A DNA stretch of 34,563 nucleotides from an uncultured Parabacteroides sp. (GTDB taxonomy: Bacteria > Bacteroidota > Bacteroidia > Bacteroidales > Tannerellaceae), in NCBI GenBank assembly GCA_944325335.1, contig CALUZR010000040.1, forward strand, positions 1-34,563, written 5' to 3'. Within the stretch, counting starts at the first letter, position 1. The number at the start of each line of letters is the position of its first letter. This document shows positions 1 through 8,700 of the stretch, in pieces. The translations under genes and the position numbers were made by a program. The notes under the pieces were generated by a model. It worked only from the letters and a program-made list of their open reading frames with translations, did not search any database and was not told where the DNA came from.

Positions 1-196
1 CATTGTGGACGAAAAATTCTTCCTCTACAGGCTTTCTATGATTTATGCCTACCCACATTGATTTTCCGCTGACCCGGTTTATGCCTATAATCGGATTGGA
101 TTATCGTTATGTTTCCCCTTTGCATTATTTTGCAAAATCTTTTTCTTGCATGACGGAACATTCTTAAAAAAATAGTATTAACTTTGTAAGCATTGA
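1..196. other. Intergenic region upstream of the ROK gene
   Basis: No gene is seen. The stretch holds two direct copies of the 10-mer TTTATGCCTA (42-51 and 78-87) and then an AT-rich region leading to the ROK promoter. The same 10-mer, or a one-base variant, recurs in reverse orientation in two other intergenic regions (14503-14512 and 29638-29647). Confidence 0.6.
179..186 (+). promoter_or_regulatory. Bacteroidota -7 promoter box for the ROK operon
   Basis: TAACTTTG fits the Bacteroidota -7 consensus TAnnTTTG. It lies about 32 bases before the ATG at 218. No good -33 TTTG is visible at the usual 19-21 bp spacing, so strength is uncertain and an activator may help. Confidence 0.55.
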
Positions 197-217
197 TTGC
201 ATAAACAAGAAAAGAAG

Positions 218-1423
218 ATGGCTACGAGATTCCCATTTCAAGACGGTGGCGGAAAGAACGCTACGTTTAAAAAACACTTGATGCAACGCCTGATCAAATC
301 GGGCAGCGCGTCTATTGCCGATATAGCCAAAGAATTGGAATTGAGCATTCCTACGGTTACGAAATTTGTAGGCGAATTGATCCGCGAGGGCTATGTGAAA
401 GATTTAGGCAAGCAGAATACGAGCGGAGGAAGGCGGCCGAACGTCTACGGATTGAACCCGAAATCGGGGTATTTCGTCGGGATGGACGTCCAACGTAAGA
501 AAATATTGTTGGCTACGATCGATTTCAATGGTAATATCGTATCCAACGATGAATCCTATCCCTACGAATTGGCCAATACGCCCGAAGCATTGGAGCAATT
601 GATCCATATTCTGACAGATTACATCAGCCATTTGGAAATCGACTCGCGTAAGATATTACAAGTCGGGATGAACATTGGCGGAAGGGTCAATCCGAATACC
701 GGTTTTTCGTACTCTTATTTCAATTTTAGCGAGAAGCCGCTCACGAAAGTGCTGGAAGGGCGAATAGGGATTCCGGTCAGTTTGGAAAACGATTCGCGTG
801 CGATGATGTATGGCGAGTTCATGGCCGGATGCGTGAAGAAGGAAAAAGACGTGTTGTTCATCAACCTCAATTGGGGGTTAGGGGCAGGCATCCTGATCGA
901 TGGCAAACCCTATTATGGCAAATCGGGTTTTTCTGGTCAGATTGGGCATATCTGCGCGCTTGATAATGAGATTATTTGCAATTGTGGAAAGAAAGGATGC
1001 CTGGAGACGGAAGCGTCGGGTTATGCTATCGAGCGGATGCTTCGCGAGCGGATCGCCCAAGGATGTACTACGATCATGAGCGAGAAGCTGGAAGCGCATG
1101 GCGAGTTTTTGCTGAGCGATTTCGTGGACGCCGTACGGAAGGAAGACATGCTATCGATCGAGATCGTAGAGCATATCGGCTTTGTCTTAGGGCGTTGGAT
1201 AGCGGGTTTCATCAACATCCTGAACCCTGAGATGGTCATCATCGGAGGTCCTCTTTCGGAAACCCACGAGTATTTGCGTTTGCCTATCCAAAGCGCCATC
1301 CGCAAGTATTCGTTGAATTTGGTGAACCATGATACGCGTTTGGTGGTTTCCCAATTGGGCGAACGGGGAGGTTTGATTGGCGCTTGCTTGCTTTCGCGAA
1401 GCCGTTTGTTGGACATGATTTAA
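218..1423 (+). CDS. ROK-family transcriptional regulator / sugar kinase
   Basis: A 401-residue ROK protein. Residues about 20-62 form a winged helix-turn-helix (SIADIAKELELSIPTVTKFV), so this is a NagC/Mlc-type regulator, not a bare kinase. The ROK core follows: a nucleotide-binding-like strand at VGMDVQRKKILLATID, then the zinc motif with His244, Cys254, Cys256 and Cys261 (GQIGHIC, CNCGKKGC). The frame is open back to a TTG at 197, but the ATG at 218 is preferred because 197 lies only 11 bases past the -7 box. It is first in an operon: the epimerase gene starts 20 bp downstream after an AAAGGAGG ribosome site, and the MATE gene follows. Inference: it senses a phosphorylated or amino sugar and controls this operon. 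Family assignment is firm; the ligand is unknown. Confidence 0.9.
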   Translation: MATRFPFQDGGGKNATFKKHLMQRLIKSGSASIADIAKELELSIPTVTKFVGELIREGYVKDLGKQNTSGGRRPNVYGLNPKSGYFVGMDVQRKKILLATIDFNGNIVSNDESYPYELANTPEALEQLIHILTDYISHLEIDSRKILQVGMNIGGRVNPNTGFSYSYFNFSEKPLTKVLEGRIGIPVSLENDSRAMMYGEFMAGCVKKEKDVLFINLNWGLGAGILIDGKPYYGKSGFSGQIGHICALDNEIICNCGKKGCLETEASGYAIERMLRERIAQGCTTIMSEKLEAHGEFLLSDFVDAVRKEDMLSIEIVEHIGFVLGRWIAGFINILNPEMVIIGGPLSETHEYLRLPIQSAIRKYSLNLVNHDTRLVVSQLGERGGLIGACLLSRSRLLDMI

Positions 1424-1443
1424 ATATAAAAGGAGGATAAGAT

Positions 1444-2622
1444 ATGGATTTCAAGACATTGGCCGAGAAATATAAAACAGAGCTATTCGAAAACGTCGTG
1501 CCATTTTGGTTAACCCATTCGCAAGACAAGGAATACGGAGGGTATTTCACCTGCTTGCTACGCGATGGCACGGTGTTTGATACCGATAAGTTCATCTGGT
1601 TGCAAGGACGCGAAGTGTGGTTCTTTTCCTATTTATATAATAAGGTAGAGAAGCGTCAAGAATGGTTGGATTGTGCCATCCAGGGAGGTGAATTCCTGAA
1701 GCGGTTCGGGCATGATGGCGATTATAATTGGTATTTCTCGTTGACGCGCGAGGGGCGTCCGCTCGTAGCTCCCTACAACATCTTCTCGTATACGTTTGCC
1801 GCTATGGCATTCGGGCAATTGGCGTTGGCCACCGGAAATAAAGAATATGAAGAGATTGCGCAAAAGACCTACGCCCGCATCCTCGAGAAGAAAGACAATC
1901 CGAAAGGCATGTGGAATAAACTCATCCCAGGTACGCGCGATTTGAAGAATTTCGCCCTGCCGATGATTCTCTGCAACCTCTCGTTGGAAATAGAACATCT
2001 TTTGGATGAAGAGGTATTGAAGCAAACCATCGAGCATTGCATCCACGAGGTAATGGATGTATTCTATCGTCCGGAGTTGGGATTGGTGGTCGAGAATGTG
2101 ACGGTTGATAACCAGCTCTCCGATTCGTTCGAAGGACGTCAGCTCAATCCGGGGCATTCTATTGAGGCGATGTGGTTTATTATGGATTTAGGTGTTCGCC
2201 TTGGTCGGCAAGATTTGATAGACAGAGCTGTCGATATCGCCTTGAAGATGGTAAATGTAGGATGGGACAAGGAGTTCGGAGGCATCTTCTATTTCATGGA
2301 CCGCTTAGGCTATCCCACCCAACAACTGGAATGGGATCAGAAACTTTGGTGGGTGCATATCGAGACGATGATCTGCATGGCGAAGGGGTATCTCCTTACG
2401 GGCAGGCCGGAGTGTTGGGCATGGTTCGAGAAAGTGCAGGATTATGCCTGGAGTCACTTTAAAGATCCGGTTTACCCCGAATGGTATGGTTATCTGAACC
2501 GGCAAGGCGAAGTGCTTCTTCCCTTGAAAGGAGGAAAGTGGAAAGGTTGTTTCCATGTACCACGAGGACTTTATCAATGTTGGCAAACACTGCAAAAATG
2601 TGCGATTAAACAGGGTGAATAA
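1444..2622 (+). CDS. N-acylglucosamine 2-epimerase (AGE/RnBP) family protein
   Basis: A 392-residue (alpha/alpha)6-barrel sugar epimerase. The residues used by characterised AGE enzymes are all in place: Arg56 (LQGREVW), His238 (NPGHSIE), Glu307 (WWVHIET) and His371 (GCFHVPR), corresponding to Arg57, His239, Glu308 and His372 of the cyanobacterial enzyme. Family members interconvert GlcNAc/ManNAc, or cellobiose or mannose at C2; the sequence does not settle which. The ROK regulator upstream fits an amino-sugar substrate, but no sialate lyase or glycoside hydrolase is in the window. A strong AAAGGAGG site precedes the ATG, and the stop lies 3 bp before the MATE start, so the two are almost certainly co-translated. 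Cytoplasmic, with no signal peptide. Confidence 0.85.
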   Translation: MDFKTLAEKYKTELFENVVPFWLTHSQDKEYGGYFTCLLRDGTVFDTDKFIWLQGREVWFFSYLYNKVEKRQEWLDCAIQGGEFLKRFGHDGDYNWYFSLTREGRPLVAPYNIFSYTFAAMAFGQLALATGNKEYEEIAQKTYARILEKKDNPKGMWNKLIPGTRDLKNFALPMILCNLSLEIEHLLDEEVLKQTIEHCIHEVMDVFYRPELGLVVENVTVDNQLSDSFEGRQLNPGHSIEAMWFIMDLGVRLGRQDLIDRAVDIALKMVNVGWDKEFGGIFYFMDRLGYPTQQLEWDQKLWWVHIETMICMAKGYLLTGRPECWAWFEKVQDYAWSHFKDPVYPEWYGYLNRQGEVLLPLKGGKWKGCFHVPRGLYQCWQTLQKCAIKQGE

Positions 2623-2625
2623 GGA

Positions 2626-3960
2626 ATGCAGAAGATAAAAAACTTAACCGAAGGCCCCATTACACGTCAGCTCTTTCAATTGGCTGTCCCGATAATGGGG
2701 ACTTCTTTTATCCAGATGGCGTATAGCCTGACGGATATGGCTTGGGTAGGCAGATTAGGGAGTGAAGCCGTAGCTGCTATTGGTGCGGTCGGAATCTTGA
2801 CATGGCTTACGCAATCCATCTCCTTGATGAGCAAAGTCGGGGCGGAAGTAACCGTAGCTCATTCGATTGGTGCGCAAAATACGGCCGAAGCGAAGATGTA
2901 TGCTTCCCATAATCTGACGATTGGTCTTCTGGTGTCGCTTGTCTGGGGTGCATTGCTCTTTGCTTTTGCGCATCCGCTCATAGAGCTTTATAAATTGGAT
3001 GCGGAAATTTCGGCTATGGCGGTGGAATATCTTCGGATTGTGGCGGCTGGTTTCCCATTTGTATTCCTGGCTTCTGCGTTTACGGGCATCCACAATGCGG
3101 CGGGGCAGAGCAAGATTCCCTTCTGTGTGAGTGGAAGTGGTCTTGTATTGAATATGATTCTCGATCCGCTTTTTATCCTTGGATTTGGATGGGGTACGGC
3201 AGGTGCGGCGTATGCTACTTGGCTTTCGCAATTGGCCGTAGTCCTTCTCTTTGTTTACCAGGTGAAAGTGCGGAAGCAATTATGGCATGATTTCCATTTC
3301 TTTGTTCGGCTTAAGCGCTCTTATACGTTTCATATCGTTCGGTTAGGACTTCCTGTTGCCTTATTGAATAGTTTCTTTGCGGTGATAAACCTCTTGATGG
3401 GGCGGACAGCTTCTACGTATGGTGGCCATATCGGTTTGATGGCGTTAACGGCTGGCGGACAAGTGGAAGCTATCGCATGGAATACTTCGCAAGGATTTAG
3501 TACGGCTCTTAGTACGTTTACAGCCCAAAACTATGCTGCACGGCGTCGTGAACGTATCGAGAGCGCATACCGTACGACCTTGAAGATGACTTCCATCTTC
3601 GGCCTCTTTTGTACCATTCTTTTCGTCTTTTGGGGCACGGAGGTATTCAGCATCATCGTACCAGAGGCGAATGCCGCGATGGCCGGAGGCGAATACTTGC
3701 AAATCGATGGCTATTCCATGATGTTCATGATGCTGGAAATCACGATGCAAGGACTTTTCTACGGGACAGGCCGTACGATTCCGCCCGCAGTTATCAGCAT
3801 TTCGTTCAATACGTTGCGCATTCCGTTGGCCATCTTTCTGGGTGCGGCTGGATTGGGTGTCGCCGGTGTTTGGTGGGCGATTAGTATCTCCAGCATTCTG
3901 AAAGGAATTGTCGCCTTCATTTGGTTCCGCATTCTCGAGAAGCGGTTGTGGCGGTCATAA
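2626..3960 (+). CDS. MATE-family multidrug/organic cation efflux protein
   Basis: A 444-residue polytopic membrane protein with about twelve hydrophobic segments in two homologous halves, typical of NorM/DinF-type MATE transporters. The N-terminus (LTEGPITRQLFQLAVPIMGTSFIQ) and AWVGRLGSEAVAAIG are family hallmarks. Members export cationic drugs or metabolites with Na+ or H+ antiport; no substrate can be read from the sequence. The ATG lies 3 bp after the epimerase stop, so it belongs to the ROK-epimerase operon, an unusual partner for a sugar epimerase. Its last 6 bp (3955-3960) overlap the convergent queA 3' end, leaving no room for a separate terminator. Confidence 0.88.
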   Translation: MQKIKNLTEGPITRQLFQLAVPIMGTSFIQMAYSLTDMAWVGRLGSEAVAAIGAVGILTWLTQSISLMSKVGAEVTVAHSIGAQNTAEAKMYASHNLTIGLLVSLVWGALLFAFAHPLIELYKLDAEISAMAVEYLRIVAAGFPFVFLASAFTGIHNAAGQSKIPFCVSGSGLVLNMILDPLFILGFGWGTAGAAYATWLSQLAVVLLFVYQVKVRKQLWHDFHFFVRLKRSYTFHIVRLGLPVALLNSFFAVINLLMGRTASTYGGHIGLMALTAGGQVEAIAWNTSQGFSTALSTFTAQNYAARRRERIESAYRTTLKMTSIFGLFCTILFVFWGTEVFSIIVPEANAAMAGGEYLQIDGYSMMFMMLEITMQGLFYGTGRTIPPAVISISFNTLRIPLAIFLGAAGLGVAGVWWAISISSILKGIVAFIWFRILEKRLWRS

Positions 3961-5172
3961 GAGCAACGAGCTATCTCCATAACTCAAGAAACGGAACCCG
4001 TGGCCGAGTGCATAGTCGTATATCGGCCGCCAGTTTCCTCTGACAAAGGCGGATATCAATAGCAACAAGGTGCTCTTCGGCTGGTGGAAGTTGGTAATGA
4101 TACCGCGTACTACTTTGAATGAGTAGCCTGGGGCAATGATGATTTGCGTAGCCGTCATGAGTTTATCCGCTTCGTGCCGATCCAAGTAATCCAATATGCG
4201 CTCTAAAGCATTTTCGACCGGTAGCTGGTTATTCGCTTCTTCGTAAGGCATCCATTGCGGTACGACCAATTCTTCGGAAGTCGCATCTGGGTTCTTGTCC
4301 AGTAACACACCGATATAATAGAGGCTTTCCAGCGTTCGTACAGAAGTAGTTCCTACGGCAATGACGTGTCCTAACTTCCGCCGGATATGTTCAATCGTAT
4401 TCCTTCGCACGGAAATAAACTCCGTATGCATCTCGTGTCCTTCTATCGTTTCGCTTTTCACCGGTTTGAATGTCCCTGCCCCTACGTGGAGTGTCACCTC
4501 TTCACGTTCGATGCCTCGCGTGTCGATATCGGCCAATACCTCTGGAGTAAAATGCAATCCGGCCGTCGGGGCAGCTACCGACCCTTTGATCTTCGAGTAA
4601 ACGGTCTGGTAGGTTTGCAAGTCGCTCTTCTCCGTCTCGCGGTGCAAATAGGGCGGAATGGGCAATACGCCTGCGGCATCCAGTATCTCGGCAAAGGTGA
4701 GCGAAGCATCATCCCATGCCAATTCAACTACATGGCTATCTCCCTGGCTGGAAATACGTTCGGCGGTCAGCTTCACCTCCTTCCCATTTATCGGAATCAC
4801 GCGTTCCAGTTTCCCCTCTTTCCATTTCTTCAGGTTTCCGATGAGGCATGTCCACCGGCACCGTTCCGTCTGTTGGAAGATCAGCGCATAATCGTGCGGC
4901 GTATGAGGCTCGAGGCAAAACACTTCGATCCGCGCTCCGGTTTGCTTTTGAAATAATAGCCGGGCTTGGATCACACGCGTATTATTAAAGACCATCAATG
5001 CCTCTTGCGGCAAATAGTCCGGTAGGTGTTTGAAAACCGTCTCGCCTATTTCTCCTTCCTTATATAATAAAAGCTTCGATTCGTCGCGCTTCGCCAACGG
5101 GAATTTAGCAATTCGTTCGTCCGGCAGCGCGTAATCATACTCTTCGATACGTATCTCTTTTGGGTTCATCAT
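3955..5172 (-). CDS. queA: S-adenosylmethionine:tRNA ribosyltransferase-isomerase
   Basis: A 405-residue QueA, which transfers the ribosyl part of SAM to preQ1-modified tRNA to form epoxyqueuosine at wobble position 34. Family motifs include YDYALPDERIAKFPLAKRDES at the N-terminus, FNNTRVIQARL, AAPTAGLHFTPEVL, and HVGAGTFKPVKSETIEGHEM. It is longer than the E. coli enzyme (about 355 residues). Two adjacent Met codons (5172 and 5169) could start; both lie just behind a near-perfect promoter (5192-5222). It stands alone on this strand. The candidate invertible promoter at 5574-5581 also points this way in the sequenced orientation, so queA might receive extra transcription from it. Confidence 0.95.
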   Translation of the reverse strand: MMNPKEIRIEEYDYALPDERIAKFPLAKRDESKLLLYKEGEIGETVFKHLPDYLPQEALMVFNNTRVIQARLLFQKQTGARIEVFCLEPHTPHDYALIFQQTERCRWTCLIGNLKKWKEGKLERVIPINGKEVKLTAERISSQGDSHVVELAWDDASLTFAEILDAAGVLPIPPYLHRETEKSDLQTYQTVYSKIKGSVAAPTAGLHFTPEVLADIDTRGIEREEVTLHVGAGTFKPVKSETIEGHEMHTEFISVRRNTIEHIRRKLGHVIAVGTTSVRTLESLYYIGVLLDKNPDATSEELVVPQWMPYEEANNQLPVENALERILDYLDRHEADKLMTATQIIIAPGYSFKVVRGIITNFHQPKSTLLLLISAFVRGNWRPIYDYALGHGFRFLSYGDSSLLL

Positions 5173-5191
5173 CTTTCCTTTTTTCGAGGTG

Positions 5192-5222
5192 CAAAAGTAG
5201 TGAGAATATGGCGAAGAACAAA
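5192..5222 (-). promoter_or_regulatory. queA promoter, consensus Bacteroidota type
   Basis: Read on the minus strand: TTTG (5219-5222), a 19-bp spacer, then TACTTTTG (5192-5199). This is a full match to the -33/-7 consensus and puts transcription start about 14 bases upstream of the queA ATG. Confidence 0.85.
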
Positions 5223-5334
5223 ATCTGGGATATTATAACGTGAATTCGATAGAAGAAAAAAGAGAGAAAAGAGAAAATGTGGGAGAAAAAACTCCAGACA
5301 CCCAAGCAAAAGTTTGTCAAGTGCCATGTATTTC

Positions 5335-5420
5335 TCTATCTTTAGCCTAAAGATACATATCTGCAGGTTAAAGATACATATCTTCAAGCTAAAGATATGT
5401 ATCTTCAGTCTAAAGATAGA
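5335..5420. repeat. 86-bp dyad-array repeat element, copy 1
   Basis: The element is TCTATCTTTAGCCT, three 21-bp units, then AAAGATAGA. Each unit has an AAGATAnnTATCTT-type dyad. The ends form a perfect inverted repeat (TCTATCTTTAG at 5335-5345, CTAAAGATAGA at 5410-5420). The same 86-bp architecture occurs at 21275-21360 and 29523-29608. The 21-bp period equals seven codons, so spurious reading frames with repeated FRLKI-type heptapeptides cross it. Copy 1 lies in the divergent region between queA and susC. Function unknown: it could bind a protein, form RNA hairpins or be a small non-autonomous mobile element. Confidence 0.9.
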
Positions 5421-5508
5421 CTTTTCTTAGGGAGCTCTCTATTTTTCCCTGCCGACTTCCCCATTTTGCTCTCCGGCTATCGAAGTTTTCTCCCTCTTTC
5501 CGCTTGAT

Positions 5509-5705
5509 GTAGTCTTACTCATACTATGGCGTTTTGCCCGTAAAATCCACGTCTTCCATAAACGTTACCGCCGCAAAAGTACTATTTTTTATTTTATGTC
5601 ATAGAAATTAGGACAGATTTTATCGACGAAAATGCAATTTTTTCCTGCAACAGTTAAATTTAACACCTAAAAAGGCATCCAAAACCGCCGTATGAGTAAG
5701 ACTAC
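5509..5705. promoter_or_regulatory. Candidate invertible promoter segment (inverton) upstream of susC
   Basis: A perfect 16-bp inverted repeat, GTAGTCTTACTCATAC at 5509-5524 and its reverse complement at 5690-5705, flanks a 165-bp segment. The segment carries a Bacteroidota -7 box on the minus strand (TACTTTTG, 5574-5581), with an imperfect -33 (TTTC) 22 bp away. No comparable plus-strand box was found; TAAATTTA near 5655 is the nearest. In this orientation the promoter points away from susC (OFF). Inversion would place the -7 box at about 5633-5640, some 110 bp before the susC ATG and facing it. Invertible promoters before SusC/SusD and capsule genes are well known in Bacteroidales. No recombinase gene is in the window. 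Confidence 0.7.
5574..5581 (-). promoter_or_regulatory. -7 promoter box inside the invertible segment
   Basis: TACTTTTG on the minus strand, an exact TAnnTTTG match and identical to the queA -7 box. The -33 region is weak (TTTC at 22 bp). It currently directs transcription leftward, through the 86-bp repeat toward queA. Confidence 0.6.
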
Positions 5706-5750
5706 GTCGATCGTAGACGAAGCTTAAATCAATATCAAAATTTAATAATT

Positions 5751-8700
5751 ATGTACCCAAACAAAGTAACAACGAAAGGTAGATGCGTGCTTTTGGCGAG
5801 TTTGCTATGTTGTGGACTCCCGGCATTAGCCATCTCAGAGAATGCCTCAGCGTATTCTATTTCTCCTGTAGTCCAACAAGATGCTACGATCAAGGGGCAA
5901 GTGTTGGATCACAAGACCGGCGACCCGGTTATTGGTGCAAACGTCATCGTAAAAGGTACTACCAACGGTACAATTACCGATATGGATGGTAAGTACGAAC
6001 TCAATGCCCCCGTCGGTGCTACATTGCAGATTTCTTATATTGGTTATCAGACGGTGGAAGTCCAAGCTACCGCAGGCGACCAGACCATCCAATTACGCGA
6101 AGATGCAGAGGCATTGGACGAATTGGTAGTCGTAGGTTATGGTGTCCAGAAGAAGGAAAGTCTGACCGGTGCGTTGCAAACGTTGAAAGACGAGAAACTG
6201 AAAGACATCACGACTCCGAGCGTCGAGAATATGTTGAACGGTAAGGTTTCCGGTGTATATGTAGCTCCGGGTTCTGGCCAGCCGGGTGCAAGCGGTTCGG
6301 TGGTCGTACGTGGTCAAGCTACATTGAGTGGTTCTACTGCTCCGTTGTGGGTAATTGATGGTGTAACCGTTGGTACTGATGCCGGTTTGTTGAATCCGAA
6401 CGATATCGAAACAATGACCGTATTAAAGGATGCGGCTTCTACCGCTATCTATGGTTCAGAAGGTGCGAATGGTGTAATCCTTATTACGACTAAAAACGGG
6501 AAAAGCGGAAAGATGTCTATCAATGCTTCGGTAAAGATGGGTGTCAGCACGTTGAATAATGGTAATTTGGAGGTAATGGATGGTGCGGAATTGTATGATT
6601 ACTACGCATCTTTCAATAACCAGGAAATGATTACATTCTCTCGTTGGAATCCGGAGTTGCGCAATAGTAATTTCGATTGGTGGGATTTGGCGACTCAGTC
6701 CGGTTTTACGCAAGATTATAACCTCTCTTTCTCTGGTGGTAGCGATACTTACAATTCTTATTTTTCATTAGGTTATTATGATGAAGAAGGTGCGGTAAAA
6801 GGATACGACTATTCTCGTTACAACTTCTTATACCGTTCTACGTATAAACCGTTCAAGTGGTTGACCATCCGTCCGTCTGTACAAGGAGCTTTGCGTGATG
6901 TTACGGATGCGCAATATTCGGTAACAGCGATGTATTCTATGTTGCCATGGGATAGCCCATACGATGAAAATGGCGAATTGGTTCCAGACCGTTACCAAGG
7001 ATGGGTAAATAGCCAATCTACTAACTACTTGAATGATTTGGCGTATGGCAATCACACCGATTATAAGACGTATGAATTTTTAGGTAGTTTCAACTTTGAT
7101 ATTAAGTTTACCGATTGGTTGACATTGTCTTCTATCAATAGTTATAAATACCAAGGCTATTACTATCATTCATATACAGATCCGCGTAGTAACAGTGGTT
7201 TAGGCGTAAATGGTCGTATTGATGAATACCAAAGCAATACAACCCGTCTTTTGACAAACTCTTATCTCACTTTCAACAAAACATTTGATAAGCATTCGGT
7301 TAATGCCGTATTAGGTTACGAGTATAAGACTTACTCCGCAAAAGTTATCCAGGCGATTGGTACCGGGTTTGCATCAGGTTTTGAAGTGTTGGATGTAGCT
7401 GCTTTGCCTGAATCTGTTGGTGGTAGTTTAAATGAAGAGGCGGTACAATCTGTATTCTTCCGTGGCAACTATTCGTATGATAACCGTTATGTTGCGGAAC
7501 TTTCTTTCCGCCGAGATGGTGCATCTAACTTTGGTGAGGATGCCCGTTGGGGTAATTTCTATTCAATTAGTGGTGGTTGGAATATCAATCGTGAGAAATG
7601 GTTTGAAGCGGATTGGGTAGATCAATTAAAGCTGCGTGCTTCTTGGGGAACTATGGGTAACCGTCCGGGTGAACTTTATCCGCAATACGACTTGTATTCG
7701 GTTTCTGCCAATTATAACGGAGTCCCGGCCATTTTGATTAGCCAAGTAGGTAATCCGGATTTGACATGGGAACAAACTTCTACCTTAGGTGTTGGTTTGG
7801 ATGCAAGCCTATTTGAAAATCGTTTCCGTTTTACATTCGACTTTTACAATAAGTATACAACAGATGTATTGTATCAAGTGCCAGTATCAGGCTTGACGGG
7901 TGTTACATCTCGTTGGCAGAATGTGGGTGAAATCAGTAACCGAGGTGTTGAATTGTCTATCGGAGGCGACCTTGTTCGTACCAAAGATTGGACTTGGAGT
8001 ATTGATGCTATTGTAGGTCATAACTCCAATACCGTAGAAAAACTGTATGGAGATGACCCGAATCTGGAAATTATCAGTTCAGGAGGTGAATTAGGCATAG
8101 CCGGTTCTGCTTCCAGTATCTTGAAAGAGGGTTATAGCAGTGCCTCTTATTATATGGTAGAATGGGCGGGTGTGAATCCAGAAACGGGTGCGCCGCAATG
8201 GTACACTACTGCCGAAGATGGTAGCCGTGTGATTACTGAAAGCTACGACCAAGCCGATTATATTATTACGGATGCATACAATCCTAAATTGTTTGGTAGC
8301 TTCAATACCTACTTACGTTGGAAAGACTTGGATTTGAGTGCTGTGTTTGGATATTCAATTGGAGGTAAGATCTACAACTATTCTCGTCAGGAATACGATT
8401 CGGATGGTACATATACTGACCGTAACCAGATGAAGTTGATGGATGGTTGGAGTCGTTGGGAAAAACCGGGCGATATCGCTACGCACCCCGTTGCTTCTTA
8501 CAATAACCAATCAGGAGCCAACAAAGCTTCTACTCGTTATTTGGAAGATAGCGATTTCTTAAAATTACGTTCGCTTTCGATCGGTTACAATTTGAAGTTG
8601 CCAGAATATTATATTCAGAACTTGCGTATCTTCTTTACGGGAGAAAATCTCTTTACAGTTACGGGTTATTCGGGTGTTGATCCAGAGCTTCCTGCAAGCG

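Noticed and set aside
3955..3960. Assembly error suggested by overlapping convergent gene ends (also 13407-13410)
   Set aside because: Both proteins in each pair have complete, family-typical C-termini, so these are ordinary short convergent overlaps.
5169..5387. Short minus-strand frames with FRLKI-type heptapeptide repeats (also near 29483-29971)
   Set aside because: They are translations of the 86-bp element, whose 21-bp period is seven codons. The element is intergenic at all three sites.
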